A stretch of DNA of 64,000 nt from Streptomyces sp. CB00455 (GTDB taxonomy: Bacteria; Actinomycetota; Actinomycetes; Streptomycetales; Streptomycetaceae), in NCBI RefSeq assembly GCF_001905445.1, contig NZ_LIVQ01000007.1, forward strand, positions 122,766 to 186,765, read 5' to 3'. Each line of letters starts with the position of its first letter. The first letter of the stretch is position 1. Position numbers and translations under genes: made by a program. Below are positions 25,701-33,940 of this stretch, one piece after another. The notes below the pieces were generated by a model. It did no database searches. It was not told the DNA's origin and worked only from the letters and a program-made list of their open reading frames with translations.

Positions 25701-26183
25701 TCACGCCCGCAGACCGAGGATGTCCACGATGCCCCCGGCGTAGGCGGCGGACACCGTGCCCGGGGCGTGCGCCGCCTCCCGGTGGATCGCCGGGAGCCCT
25801 CGGCGGACGAACGCGGTGGACTGCCCGTACAGGCCCGCCTCGTGGGAGCTCCCGTCGTCCTCCGTGCCCAGCAGTGCCAGCACCGTCCACAGCAGTGCCT
25901 CGCGGGTCGCCCGGCGCGGGGGTCCCGCCTCCCACACGGCCATCAGCACCCCCGACACCGCCGGGGCGGGCGGAGCCAGCCGCTTCCCCGCGAAGGCGTG
26001 CCCCTCCAGCGCGCGGAACGCCGCCGGATGCCCCTCGGCCGCCGCCCACAACGTGTCCTCCAGGTGCAGGGCGGAACGCCCGCACCCGCACTCCACCGAC
26101 TCCCAGTCGTGTCGTGCGATCTCCGCCGCCACCGCGTCGGGTACCAACGGGCTGCTGCGCGGCTTGTCGTCCATCCCCCTCAT
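25701..26183 (-). CDS. Hypothetical protein with conserved small-residue helices
   Basis: The product has about 160 residues; ATG 26183 (MRGMDDKPRSS) and 26174 are candidate starts, neither with a clear ribosome site. The N-terminus contains ESVECGCGRSALHLEDTLWA with a Cys-x-Cys, followed by Ala-rich helices (ATREALLWTVLALLGTEDDG, GTVSAAYAGGIVDILGLRA). No family recognised. It is downstream of the MarR gene on the same strand, with a 100-base gap. Confidence 0.7.
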   Translation of the reverse strand: MRGMDDKPRSSPLVPDAVAAEIARHDWESVECGCGRSALHLEDTLWAAAEGHPAAFRALEGHAFAGKRLAPPAPAVSGVLMAVWEAGPPRRATREALLWTVLALLGTEDDGSSHEAGLYGQSTAFVRRGLPAIHREAAHAPGTVSAAYAGGIVDILGLRA

Positions 26184-26287
26184 GGGAGGAGTATGCGATC
26201 TGGCGGCCTCGGGGGCCAGGGCCGGGGTGGTCGGAACCCTCCGCTCCTGACCTGCGCCCATCGGGTGGGTCCGGCCGGCCCTCCGGC

Positions 26288-26707
26288 CTATGCGTCCGGT
26301 TCCGTGATGAGGTGCTGGAGCAGGTCGAGCAGGGCCGCGCGATCGGTGGCGGACAAGGCGGCGAAACAGCGGGCGAGCACCTCGTCGGCGACCTTGTGGC
26401 CGGCCGCCAGGATCTGTTCGCCCGCGGGCGTCAGGTGGTGCTCGATGCGCCGCCCGTGTCCCGGCCGGCGCTCGACCAGACGCTTGGCCGTCAGGCGGCC
26501 GACGAGCGCCCCGAAGGCCTGTTCGGTCTGGAACGTCGCCGCGGCCAGGGCGCGGCCCGATGCCCCGGGTGAGCGGCTGATGGCGCGCAGGGCGTCCCAT
26601 TGCGCCAGCGTCGTGCCGACGGCCGACAGGGCGCCGTCGAGCGCACGGTGCTGCCGGTACTGGACTTGCTTGACCGCTCGGCCTAGTTCTTGCAGTTCGC
26701 CATGCAT
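26288..26707 (-). CDS. MarR-family transcriptional regulator
   Basis: The product has 139 residues. The winged helix is recognisable from TTLAQWDALRAISRSPGASG through TFQTEQAFGALVGRLTAKRL, then VERRPGHGRRIEHHLTPAGE, ending with a dimerisation helix. It is divergent from the alpha/beta hydrolase gene, with a perfect 12-base palindrome between them (26736-26747). It probably represses both. Confidence 0.92.
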   Translation of the reverse strand: MHGELQELGRAVKQVQYRQHRALDGALSAVGTTLAQWDALRAISRSPGASGRALAAATFQTEQAFGALVGRLTAKRLVERRPGHGRRIEHHLTPAGEQILAAGHKVADEVLARCFAALSATDRAALLDLLQHLITEPDA

Positions 26708-26735
26708 GGACCGATTCTACGCCCGATGCCAGCTA

Positions 26736-26747
26736 GTTTAATTAAAC
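26736..26747. promoter_or_regulatory. Palindrome GTTTAATTAAAC, probable MarR operator
   Basis: A perfect 12-base palindrome in an AT-rich spacer lies between the divergent MarR and hydrolase genes. AT-rich symmetric sites are usual for MarR dimers, and the location overlaps both expected promoters. Confidence 0.75.
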
Positions 26748-26768
26748 ATCTTTAGTTAGGGTGGGGGC

Positions 26769-27569
26769 ATGCTTGCAGACCTCACCACAGCCGTCCACGG
26801 CGACCTGTCCCTCACCTTGTCCGAGGCCGGAGCCGGCAGGCCCGTCCTGATCCTGCACGGCGGCGGGGGCCCGGCGACGGTCTCCGGCCTCGCCGGGCGC
26901 CTCTCCCGAAACGCGCACACCATCACCCCCGTGCACCCCGGCTGGGACGGCACCCACCGCCCCGACTGGCTCACCGGCATCGACGACCTCGCCCTCGCCT
27001 ACCTGCGCCTCCTGCACGAGCGCCGGCTGCGCGACGTCCTCGTCGTCGGATCCTCGCTCGGCGGCTGGACGGCCGCCGAGATGGCCGTGCGCGACACCGC
27101 GGGAGTCATCACCGGTCTCGTCCTGATCGACCCCGTCGGCGTGCACATCGCCACGGAACCCATCACGGACTTCTTCGCCCTCGACGCCCGTGGCGTAGCG
27201 GAACACTCCTGGCACGACCCGGACCGCTACTACCTCGACCCCGCGGACATCCCGGCCGACCAGCTCGCAATCCGGCAGAGCAACATGGCCACCATGCGAA
27301 CCCTCGCGGGCGACCCCTCCATGCACGACCCGGAACTGTTGTGCCGGCTCGGACGTGTCCAGGTGCCCGCCCTCCTGCTCTGGGGGGAGAGCGACCGCAT
27401 CGTCACGCCCGCCTACGGCGCCGCGTACAGCGCAGCCTTCGGCAACGGCCGGCTGGAGGTCATCCCGGAGGCAGGCCACCTTCCGCAGATCGAACAACCG
27501 GAAGCCACCTTCGCCCTGATCGAAGCCCACCTGCGCCGGACGAGTACCGGCTCCGTCACGACCGGGTGA
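26769..27569 (+). CDS. Alpha/beta hydrolase
   Basis: The product has 266 residues. The fold is clear: VLILHGGGGPATVSGLAGRL (oxyanion HGGG), nucleophile elbow LVVGSSLGGWTA, acid in LLLWGESDRIVTPAY, and catalytic His in IPEAGHLPQIEQPE. A complete triad is therefore present. Substrate class (ester, epoxide or C-C bond) is not evident. It is probably induced when the divergent MarR repressor releases the operator. Confidence 0.92.
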   Translation: MLADLTTAVHGDLSLTLSEAGAGRPVLILHGGGGPATVSGLAGRLSRNAHTITPVHPGWDGTHRPDWLTGIDDLALAYLRLLHERRLRDVLVVGSSLGGWTAAEMAVRDTAGVITGLVLIDPVGVHIATEPITDFFALDARGVAEHSWHDPDRYYLDPADIPADQLAIRQSNMATMRTLAGDPSMHDPELLCRLGRVQVPALLLWGESDRIVTPAYGAAYSAAFGNGRLEVIPEAGHLPQIEQPEATFALIEAHLRRTSTGSVTTG

Positions 27570-27782
27570 CCGCTGACGGCCCCTCCCCTCCCCGCCGATG
27601 GGTCGCAAGCGGGTCGGCCGGCTGCCCGCGCCCGCCCCGTGTGGACGAGTGAGGGAAGATGGTCCCGGTAGTGGGGCCGCCGCCACCCGGACGGCGTTTG
27701 CCTGAGAGCGGGCATGCGCGGGTCGACCCGTTCGGGGAGGGGGTCGGGACCCTGGGGAGGGCAGTCGGGCGGGATGGGCACG

Positions 27783-28040
27783 ATGGATGAGCGGGTGTAC
27801 TGCGGCGACGAGGGCTACTGGGTGCGGCCTGCTCCCGGGCGGGCGTACGTGCGGCTGGTGGGCGGTCCTCTCGACGGCCAGCTGCTCGACGTCACCAACT
27901 TGCCGGAACAGGAACGGGTGGAGGGTGTGCTCCTGGTCACCGACCGGGGCCTGTTCGGGCCCGGTGGGCGCGCCCTCTACAGTCCCGCGGCGGCCGACGA
28001 CCGTGAGGGACCGTTCCTCTGGGACGGCGACACTCCCTGA
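27783..28040 (+). CDS. Hypothetical small acidic protein
   Basis: The product has about 85 residues starting at MDERVYCGDEGYW, with a purine-rich GGGATGGGC upstream; ATG 27774 is an alternative start. It has a regular alternation of short strands (RAYVRLVGGPLDGQLLDVTN, EGVLLVTDRGLFGPGGRALY). No known family recognised. It converges on the DUF1203 gene. Confidence 0.7.
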   Translation: MDERVYCGDEGYWVRPAPGRAYVRLVGGPLDGQLLDVTNLPEQERVEGVLLVTDRGLFGPGGRALYSPAAADDREGPFLWDGDTP

Positions 28041-28068
28041 CCCGAGGGGCGGCGCCGGGAGACCCCCT

Positions 28069-28590
28069 TCATCCGCGTCCCCCGGCGGCCGGACGGCGCA
28101 CCTCGAAGTGGAAGCATCCGTATTCCACGGCCCGGACGTGCACGAGCGCCACGTCCGGGTCGCCGAACGCATCGTCGAAGGCCGTCTCGAAGCCGGCGGT
28201 GGTGTCGACCGGGATCTCCAGCAGGCGGCCACCGGCGATACGGCCCCGGGCGTCATAGCGGCGCACGGTACGCAGGGCGCCCGGCCGGTCGAAGGGGTAG
28301 TTCTCGCCCGAGGTGAACCCGCCGCAGTCTTCGGCGTGGATGAAGACGGGACCCTGTTCGTCGTACGCGCCCGGGAGCGCACCCTCCGCGGCGGCCCAGC
28401 GTCGCAACGGAGCATACGAAACGAGGGCAATGCGCTCACCGAGCCCGATGGGGCTCAGGCAACAGCGCAGCGGGGAGCCGGTGTCGTCGCGGGTCGCGGT
28501 GTACGGGACGCAGGAACGGCCTGCGTCGTCGGCGGTCCGCAGTTCCCTGAGGGCGGCTGCGTCGATGGGGAGCACGGTGTACCTGGTCAT
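28069..28590 (-). CDS. DUF1203-family protein
   Basis: The product has 173 residues with ATG at 28590. Family marks are LRELRTADDAGRSCVPYTAT, GSPLRCCLSPIGLGERIALV, SYAPLRRWAAAEGALPGAYD, PVFIHAEDCGGF and the ending VALVHVRAVEYGCFHFEVRR. Conserved Cys and His residues suggest metal or redox chemistry, but no activity is established for the family as far as I know. The coding region ends 28 bases from the convergent small gene. Confidence 0.85.
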   Translation of the reverse strand: MTRYTVLPIDAAALRELRTADDAGRSCVPYTATRDDTGSPLRCCLSPIGLGERIALVSYAPLRRWAAAEGALPGAYDEQGPVFIHAEDCGGFTSGENYPFDRPGALRTVRRYDARGRIAGGRLLEIPVDTTAGFETAFDDAFGDPDVALVHVRAVEYGCFHFEVRRPAAGGRG

Positions 28591-29015
28591 GCGTCCATGC
28601 TGGTCCGACGCCCGTGGACCTGCTGGCAGGAAAGCGACGTCGCGTCGGTGCGCACCCGCACGACGCCGGGAGGCGGCCTCGTGCTGATCCGCCGGGGAGG
28701 TGCGCGCGTTCTCCAGGATGCTGTGCTTCGAGTGGGCCAATATCTGTGACCGCGAGATGAGGGTTTGGCGTTCTGCGCGGGAAGGGTTTTTGGCGTAGTA
28801 AACAAAGGGGAATGATTTAACGTACTCGGACCGCTACGACATGCTACTGTCGATCTCAGTTGCAGTCGTGGTTCCCAAAATTTCAAGCGTTTTCACCCGT
28901 ATGTTCCGGTCGCTGAAAGCGCTTTACATCTCGGTTTTCCGGGCGGGGCATCATCGCGGCGACCCGGCAGCCGTACCTCACGGATGCCGGCGTACTGCCC
29001 CAAAGGAGATATGAC
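28591..29015 (+). promoter_or_regulatory. AT-rich upstream region and probable long 5' leader of the cold-shock gene
   Basis: These 425 bases precede the cold-shock gene. From about 28780 they are strikingly AT-rich for this genome (runs such as GTAGTAAACAAAG and CCCAAAATTTC), and a perfect AAAGCGCTTT palindrome sits at 28916-28925. Long structured leaders are typical of cspA-type mRNAs, so this region probably holds the promoter and a cold-responsive leader. I cannot place the transcription start. Confidence 0.5.
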
Positions 29016-29219
29016 ATGGCTGCCGGCACTGTGAAGTGGTTCAACGCGGCGAAGGGCTTCGGCTTCATCGAGCAGGACGGTGGCGGCGCTGACGTGTTCG
29101 CCCACTTCTCGAACATCGCCGCCCAGGGCTTCCGCGAGCTCCTCGAAGGCCAGAAGGTCATCTTCGACATCGCGCAGGGCCAGAGGGGCCCGATGGCCGA
29201 GAACATCGTTCCCGCCTGA
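29016..29219 (+). CDS. CspA-type cold-shock protein
   Basis: The product has 67 residues with an AAAGGAG site before ATG. It is a single cold-shock domain with [20 protein letters not shown] (RNP1 KGFGFI) and [10 protein letters not shown] (RNP2). It acts as an RNA/DNA chaperone. It lies ahead of a DEAD-box helicase, a CBS protein and an SCO5918-family protein, an order reminiscent of the S. coelicolor SCO5918-SCO5921 block. Confidence 0.97.
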   Translation: MAAGTVKWFNAAKGFGFIEQDGGGADVFAHFSNIAAQGFRELLEGQKVIFDIAQGQRGPMAENIVPA

Positions 29220-29248
29220 CGCCCGACACCTGACGTCGTAGCCGGGGC

Positions 29249-29268
29249 CCGCACCCTTCGAGGTGCGG
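29249..29268 (+). terminator. Hairpin after the cold-shock gene
   Basis: CCGCACC (29249-29255) pairs with GGTGCGG (29262-29268) around CTTCGA, 30 bases after the stop. It may terminate or attenuate cold-shock transcription before the helicase gene. Confidence 0.6.
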
Positions 29269-29518
29269 ATCCCCGCTGCTGCGGGACTTTTCCGCGGTGA
29301 TTTCGCCCGCGGGATGACCGCCCCCCACGGACCTCTCACCTGATCACGGGCCTCCTCGGCGCCGCTCCCCATGGCGATGTCCTGCATGTACGTACCTGCC
29401 GCATCACCCCCATTTTCAGCGCCTGCGCCGACACGGATCTTCCGTGCGCCAGTTCCGCTTTCGCATTCCACCGGCCCGTTCTTGTGATTCCCCGCGCTGC
29501 ATTGCCGCTGCGGGAATT

Positions 29519-29541
29519 CCTTGATACGTGCCGTATCAAGG
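29519..29541 (+). promoter_or_regulatory. Ten-base palindrome overlapping the helicase ribosome site
   Basis: CCTTGATACG (29519-29528) and CGTATCAAGG (29532-29541) are perfect arms around TGC, ending 10 bases before the helicase ATG. The right arm contains the first half of the AAGGAAGG ribosome site (29538-29545). In RNA this hairpin could hide the site; in DNA it could be an operator. Confidence 0.7.
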
Positions 29542-29551
29542 AAGGTTCTGC

Positions 29552-31066
29552 ATGAACCCCACACGTACGAACGACCGCTCTGCCCGTACTCGCAGCCGCA
29601 CTGGCGGTCCTGCTCTCGATTCCGGATCCGGTTCGGGTCGGGGAAGCCGCTTCGGCTCCCCCGCCCCGAGCCGCTCGGGCGGCGCAGGCCGCTCCGGCGG
29701 CTACGGCAGGCGACCCGCCGCGGTGCAGGGTGAATTCGCCCCGCCCAAGACCATCACTCCCGCCCTGCCGGCCGTCGAAGCCTTCGCCGACCTCGACATG
29801 CCCGCGGAGCTGCTGGCCGCGCTCGGCGCCCAGGGCGTGTCGGTGCCGTTCCCGATCCAGGCCGCGACCCTGCCCAACACCCTCGCCGGCCGCGACGTAC
29901 TGGGCCGCGGACGCACCGGCTCCGGCAAGACCCTCGCCTTCGGCCTGGCCCTGCTGGCCCGCACCGCCGGACGACGCGCCGAGCCCCGCCAGCCCCTGGC
30001 GCTGATCCTGGTGCCGACCCGGGAACTCGCTCAGCAGGTCACCGACGCGCTGACGCCCTACGCCCGCGCCGTGCAGCTGCGTCTGGCGACCGTGGTCGGC
30101 GGCATGCCCATCGGCCGCCAGGCCAACGCGCTCAGGAACGGCGCCGAGATCGTCGTCGCCACCCCCGGACGCCTCAAGGACCTCATCGACCGGGGCGACT
30201 GCCGGCTGAACCAGGTCGGCATCACGGTGCTGGACGAGGCCGACCAGATGGCCGACATGGGCTTCATGCCGCAGGTCACCGCCCTGCTCGACCAGGTGCG
30301 CCCCGAGGGCCAGCGGATGCTGTTCTCCGCCACCCTCGACCGCAACGTCGACCTGCTCGTGCGCCGCTACCTGACCGACCCGGTCGTGCACTCCGTCGAC
30401 CCCTCGGCCGGCGCGGTCACCACCATGGAGCACCACGTGCTGCACGTCCACGGCGCGGACAAGCACGCGGCGACCACCGAGATCGCCGCCCGCGAGGGCC
30501 GGGTGATCATGTTCCTGGACACCAAGCACGCCGTCGACCGCCTCACCCAGGACCTCCTCGACAGCGGGGTCCGAGCCGCAGCCCTGCACGGGGGCAAGTC
30601 GCAGCCTCAGCGGACCCGGACCCTGACCCAGTTCAAGTCCGGGCACGTCACCGTCCTGGTGGCGACCAACGTCGCGGCGCGCGGCATCCACGTCGACAAC
30701 CTCGACCTCGTCGTGAACGTGGACCCGCCCACCGACCCCAAGGACTACCTGCACCGCGGCGGCCGCACCGCCCGCGCCGGCGAGTCGGGCAGCGTGGTCA
30801 CCCTGGTCACCCCCAACCAGCGCCGTGACATGACCCGCCTCATGGCCGCCGCCGGTATCACCCCGCAGACCACCCAGGTCCGCGCGGGCGATGAAGCCCT
30901 CCACCGCATCACCGGCGCCCAGGCCCCCTCCGGTATCCCCGTCACCATCACCGCACCGGTGTCCGAGCGGCCCAGGCGGAGCGCGGCCTCCCGGGGCCGG
31001 CGCAGTCCCGCGTCGGCAGCCCGGCGCGTGAGTGTGCGCCAGTCCGCCTTTGACGCGGCGGCCTGA
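29552..31066 (+). CDS. DEAD-box RNA helicase
   Basis: The product has 504 residues with ATG at 29552 and AAGGAAGG six bases upstream. The N-terminal 50 residues are a Gly/Ser/Arg-rich tail. Helicase motifs run in order: Q motif FPIQAATLP, I GRTGSGKT, Ia PTRELAQQ, Ib TPGR, II DEAD (VLDEADQMADMGF), III SAT, IV IMFLDTK, V ATNVAARGIHVDN and VI HRGGRTARAG. It should unwind mRNA structure, most needed in the cold. The palindrome at its ribosome site and the cold-shock gene upstream support cold control. Confidence 0.96.
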   Translation: MNPTRTNDRSARTRSRTGGPALDSGSGSGRGSRFGSPAPSRSGGAGRSGGYGRRPAAVQGEFAPPKTITPALPAVEAFADLDMPAELLAALGAQGVSVPFPIQAATLPNTLAGRDVLGRGRTGSGKTLAFGLALLARTAGRRAEPRQPLALILVPTRELAQQVTDALTPYARAVQLRLATVVGGMPIGRQANALRNGAEIVVATPGRLKDLIDRGDCRLNQVGITVLDEADQMADMGFMPQVTALLDQVRPEGQRMLFSATLDRNVDLLVRRYLTDPVVHSVDPSAGAVTTMEHHVLHVHGADKHAATTEIAAREGRVIMFLDTKHAVDRLTQDLLDSGVRAAALHGGKSQPQRTRTLTQFKSGHVTVLVATNVAARGIHVDNLDLVVNVDPPTDPKDYLHRGGRTARAGESGSVVTLVTPNQRRDMTRLMAAAGITPQTTQVRAGDEALHRITGAQAPSGIPVTITAPVSERPRRSAASRGRRSPASAARRVSVRQSAFDAAA

Positions 31067-31112
31067 GCACCACGTGCTGAGGAAACTGACCCATCTCTGC
31101 AGGAGGCATGTT

Positions 31113-31517
31113 TTGACGCTGGTCCAGATGCAGCCCCGCTCGGTGAATGCCAACCCCGTGCTCCGGACGGTGGACGACGCCATGGAGGCGGCCGGTCCAC
31201 AGGTCTGCGACGACATGACGGTCGAGGTGGCCCTGTCCGTCATGGCCAGTGCCCGGGCGGGCCATCTGCTCGTCTGCGACGAGGACGGTCTGTGCACCGG
31301 ACTGGTCACCCAGACCCGGCTCGTCGCCGTCCGTGACAGCGAGGCGTACAGCGACCGGATCCGGCTGCGGGACGTCCTCGGCGAGCGCGGACCGTTCACC
31401 TCGCCCCTGACCAGCATGGCCGAAGCCGAACATGCCATGCACTACCGCCGGCTCGTCGCGCTGCCCGTCGTCGACGAACAAGGCAGCGCGCTGGGCGTCC
31501 TCGCGCTCGCACGCTGA
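31113..31517 (+). CDS. CBS-domain protein
   Basis: The start is TTG at 31113 with AGGAGG six bases upstream (LTLVQMQPRSVNANPVLRTV). It has about 134 residues with two CBS motifs: GPQVCDDMTVEVALSVMASA with RAGHLLVCDEDGLCTGLVTQ, and FTSPLTSMAEAEHAMHYRRL with VALPVVDEQGSALGVLALAR. CBS pairs bind adenosyl ligands and act as energy sensors. A two-codon frame (ATG TTT TGA at 31108) overlaps the start. It is probably co-transcribed with the helicase gene 46 bases upstream. Confidence 0.9.
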   Translation: MTLVQMQPRSVNANPVLRTVDDAMEAAGPQVCDDMTVEVALSVMASARAGHLLVCDEDGLCTGLVTQTRLVAVRDSEAYSDRIRLRDVLGERGPFTSPLTSMAEAEHAMHYRRLVALPVVDEQGSALGVLALAR

Positions 31518-31566
31518 ACCACCTCACCGCGGTCGGACCATTCACCCCCTCTCCTTGTGAGGCATC

Positions 31567-31878
31567 ATGCGCTGCGTCATCGCCCGCTTCCCGTTCGACC
31601 TGACCAAGAGCGGCGTCCTGGAATCGATGAAGGGCGTCAAGCCCGAGCCGGTCATCGGCGAGTCCGTGATCATCGGTCGTCGTACCTACCCCGTCAAGCA
31701 GGTGGGGCAGGTCATCACACGTCAGGACCGCCGCGACTTCAGCATCGGGGAAGTCCTGCGGGCCATGACCCAGCTCGGTTTCACCTGCCGTGGCCTTCCC
31801 CGGGTCGCCGCGCCCGCGCGCGTCCTCAGCCCGCTCCAGCAGGCCTCCGCGATGCTCGGCATCCCGGTGGCCGTCTGA
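31567..31878 (+). CDS. SCO5918-family protein
   Basis: The product has 103 residues beginning MRCVIARFPFDLTKSGVLES. It has VIGESVIIGRRTYPVKQVGQ, TRQDRRDFSIGEVLRAMTQL and a C-terminal LGIPVAV. This matches my memory of the small family named after S. coelicolor SCO5918, which accompanies cold-shock DEAD-box helicases. Function is unknown; it is the last gene of the block, before a strong terminator. Confidence 0.85.
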   Translation: MRCVIARFPFDLTKSGVLESMKGVKPEPVIGESVIIGRRTYPVKQVGQVITRQDRRDFSIGEVLRAMTQLGFTCRGLPRVAAPARVLSPLQQASAMLGIPVAV

Positions 31879-31938
31879 CCGTCTGACCGACGGCATGGTG
31901 TGCGTCGACACCCGCACGCGTCGACACCCGCACAGTGA

Positions 31939-31969
31939 GAAGGCCCGACCGGATGCCGGTCGGGCCTTC
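31939..31969 (+). terminator. Strong terminator hairpin of the cold-stress block
   Basis: GAAGGCCCGACCGG (31939-31952) pairs perfectly with CCGGTCGGGCCTTC (31956-31969) around ATG, 60 bases after the SCO5918-family stop. With 14 paired bases and a three-base loop this is the clearest terminator in the window. It also faces the convergent HTTM gene ending at 32016. Confidence 0.95.
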
Positions 31970-32015
31970 TGCGCGTACCAGCGGGTTCGTCGGCGTCATG
32001 CCCGGGCCCGGGCGC

Positions 32016-33101
32016 TCAGCCGCCAGGGTGGGTCTGCGCCGGTACGAGTGCGGATTGCCTCCGGGCCGGATCCGGTCTCTTCCCCGAGCCTGCCGCCCGG
32101 AGGGTGCGCGGTCGCAGTCGGCCCAGGGACCGGTAGAAGCGGTCCGGGAGGAAAACGGCATCCGCGACGATCATGACGGCGGAGAAGAGAGGCAGTCCCA
32201 GCAGGACCGCGATGGCCACGTGCAGTCCCAACAGCATCGTCAGCACAGGGTATTTCAGCCTGCCGAACAGGACGAACGGGAAGGCGACCTGGAGCAGCAC
32301 CGTCAGGTAGCCGGCGATGGCGATCACGACCGGGTGTTCGTCCAGCATGAGCGACAGTGCGGGCCACGGCCGGAACAGTTCGAGGTTCAGCACGTAGTGC
32401 AGGGCGGTCCCGTTGCTCCAGGAGCTGCCCTGCACCTTGTACAGGCCGGCGGATCCGTAGAGGAAGCAGACCTGTGCGGCGATGACGAGCATGGCGCAGT
32501 TGTGGAGCACGGTGCCCGCCGTCCGGCGGAAGTCGTGGAACCGGCTGCCCGGACGGCCGCCGTCCGCTGCCGGACCGCGATTGCGGTGCGCGTCGAGGGA
32601 CCAGTGCCGGCCGCACGCGGTGAAGACGAGATACACGGACATGAGGAGGATGAGGTTGTCGCCTCCGTCCGTCATGAAGATCGCCCGTGCGTGGAAGGAC
32701 GCCACCACCACCGCGAACAGGACGGACACGGCCCTGGTACGCCAGCCCAGCATGAAGAGTGCGGACGTGAGCACGGCGGCCGCGTAACAGACCTCGAAAT
32801 AGGCCCGGCTGTCGGACAGGGTGAGGACACTGGCCCACCCCGTCTGGTCGAAGAGCTGCTCCGCCAGCGCGGGTGTCCACGGCGAGCCCGGGCCCCAGAT
32901 CTCGTCGCGGTGCGGGAACTCCCGCAACAGGAAGACGAGGTAGAGCAGCCCGTATCCGATGCGCAGGACCGCTGCGGCGTACAGGGAGACCGGCCGCTCC
33001 ACCAGCAGGGACAGCAGCGCGCCCATGCGGTCGAGCACGCGCTGAGCCGGGGGGCGGGCGGAGGCGGCTGCCGGTGTCGGTGTCGGGTCAGTCTGCGGCA
33101 T
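32016..33101 (-). CDS. HTTM-domain membrane protein (SdpB-like)
   Basis: The product has 361 residues with many hydrophobic segments (LYAAAVLRIGYGLLYLVFLL, FEVCYAAAVLTSALFMLGWR, ILLMSVYLVFTACGRHW, CAMLVIAAQVCFLYGSAGLY, YPVLTMLLGLHVAIAVLLGL). The REFPHRDEIWGPGSPW and HDFRRTAGTVLHNCAMLV segments are typical of HTTM (gamma-carboxylase-like transmembrane) proteins, a group including SdpB. The start overlaps the upstream DUF5819 gene by 14 bases. In Bacillus, SdpA and SdpB mature the SDP toxin from SdpC; whether this pair matures a peptide is unproven. Confidence 0.88.
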   Translation of the reverse strand: MPQTDPTPTPAAASARPPAQRVLDRMGALLSLLVERPVSLYAAAVLRIGYGLLYLVFLLREFPHRDEIWGPGSPWTPALAEQLFDQTGWASVLTLSDSRAYFEVCYAAAVLTSALFMLGWRTRAVSVLFAVVVASFHARAIFMTDGGDNLILLMSVYLVFTACGRHWSLDAHRNRGPAADGGRPGSRFHDFRRTAGTVLHNCAMLVIAAQVCFLYGSAGLYKVQGSSWSNGTALHYVLNLELFRPWPALSLMLDEHPVVIAIAGYLTVLLQVAFPFVLFGRLKYPVLTMLLGLHVAIAVLLGLPLFSAVMIVADAVFLPDRFYRSLGRLRPRTLRAAGSGKRPDPARRQSALVPAQTHPGG

Positions 33102-33819
33102 GGGAGGCCACCTTCCACCAGGGCAGGTAACGGGTCTCCAGGGGCTTGGGGCCCGCCGCGGCCTGGCGAGCGCCGCCTGCGGGGTCCGGGGTGGTGACGG
33201 GGAGCGTGATGACCCGCAGCTGGATGGAGTCGAACGAGCCGCGCCGGTGGGCGGCGACGCGATCCGCCGCGATGTTGCGCAGGTACGTCTGCATCATCAC
33301 GGCCCGCTCCGAACGCGGCTGGTCGTCACCACCGAACGCTTCGAGGTACGAACTCCAGGCCCGCCGCAGCATGTTCTGCTCCGTGTGACTCGGGAAGGGA
33401 TTGTGCTCGACGGCGGAGGTGTCCACGGCACTCAGGTCGAACCAGCCGCTGACCTCCGTGGTGCCGTCGGCGGCCGTCCTCCTCGTCCGCGCGGAGATCT
33501 GCCGGTTGACCGATTCCGGGTCCGGGGCGAACAGTCGCCAGTTCTGCTCGAACAGGGGATGGACCCACGCGTTGATCGGCCGGCTGTACAGCTGCGACAC
33601 CGCGTTCGGCGGCGCCACGTGCAGAAACACCAGGAGGACATGGACCAGCGCCGTGGCCAGACACAGGACGACCACGGCCGCGGTACCCGCCGTGAGCGGA
33701 CTGCGCGGTCTGCGCTCACCCCCGTACGCCTGCGGCTCACCGCCCCGCCCATCGGCCCCCGCCCCGGCCTCGCAGCGCCTCGGTTCCTTCACGTCGGCTG
33801 ATGTCACACCACCCAGCAC
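33088..33819 (-). CDS. DUF5819-family protein (SdpA-like)
   Basis: The product has about 240 residues; GTG 33819 and GTG 33807 are both possible starts. One membrane helix (AAVVVLCLATALVHVLLVFL) is followed by an extracytoplasmic part with LFEQNWRLFAPDPESVNRQI, VSGWFDLSAVDTSAVEHNPF and HRRGSFDSIQLRVITLPV. The NWRLFAP signature is shared with SdpA-type proteins. It overlaps the HTTM gene, so the two are made together. The ice-binding-type secreted protein is next upstream on the same strand, 121 bases away. Confidence 0.85.
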   Translation of the reverse strand: MLGGVTSADVKEPRRCEAGAGADGRGGEPQAYGGERRPRSPLTAGTAAVVVLCLATALVHVLLVFLHVAPPNAVSQLYSRPINAWVHPLFEQNWRLFAPDPESVNRQISARTRRTAADGTTEVSGWFDLSAVDTSAVEHNPFPSHTEQNMLRRAWSSYLEAFGGDDQPRSERAVMMQTYLRNIAADRVAAHRRGSFDSIQLRVITLPVTTPDPAGGARQAAAGPKPLETRYLPWWKVASHAAD

Positions 33820-33940
33820 GGCCCCACCCGGCCTTCCCGTCTCGACTGTTCATGTTTGCGTTCCTTCCGGCTTCCGGGCGCCGTCCGTCCCAGCCGCACG
33901 AGGCGGGCTGACTGCCCAGGCAGCCAGCCCGCCTTGCGAC

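Noticed and set aside
29336-31438. 700-codon minus-strand frame opposite the helicase
   Set aside because: Antisense shadow of the DEAD-box and CBS genes; repetitive Val/Gly/Asp-rich translation.
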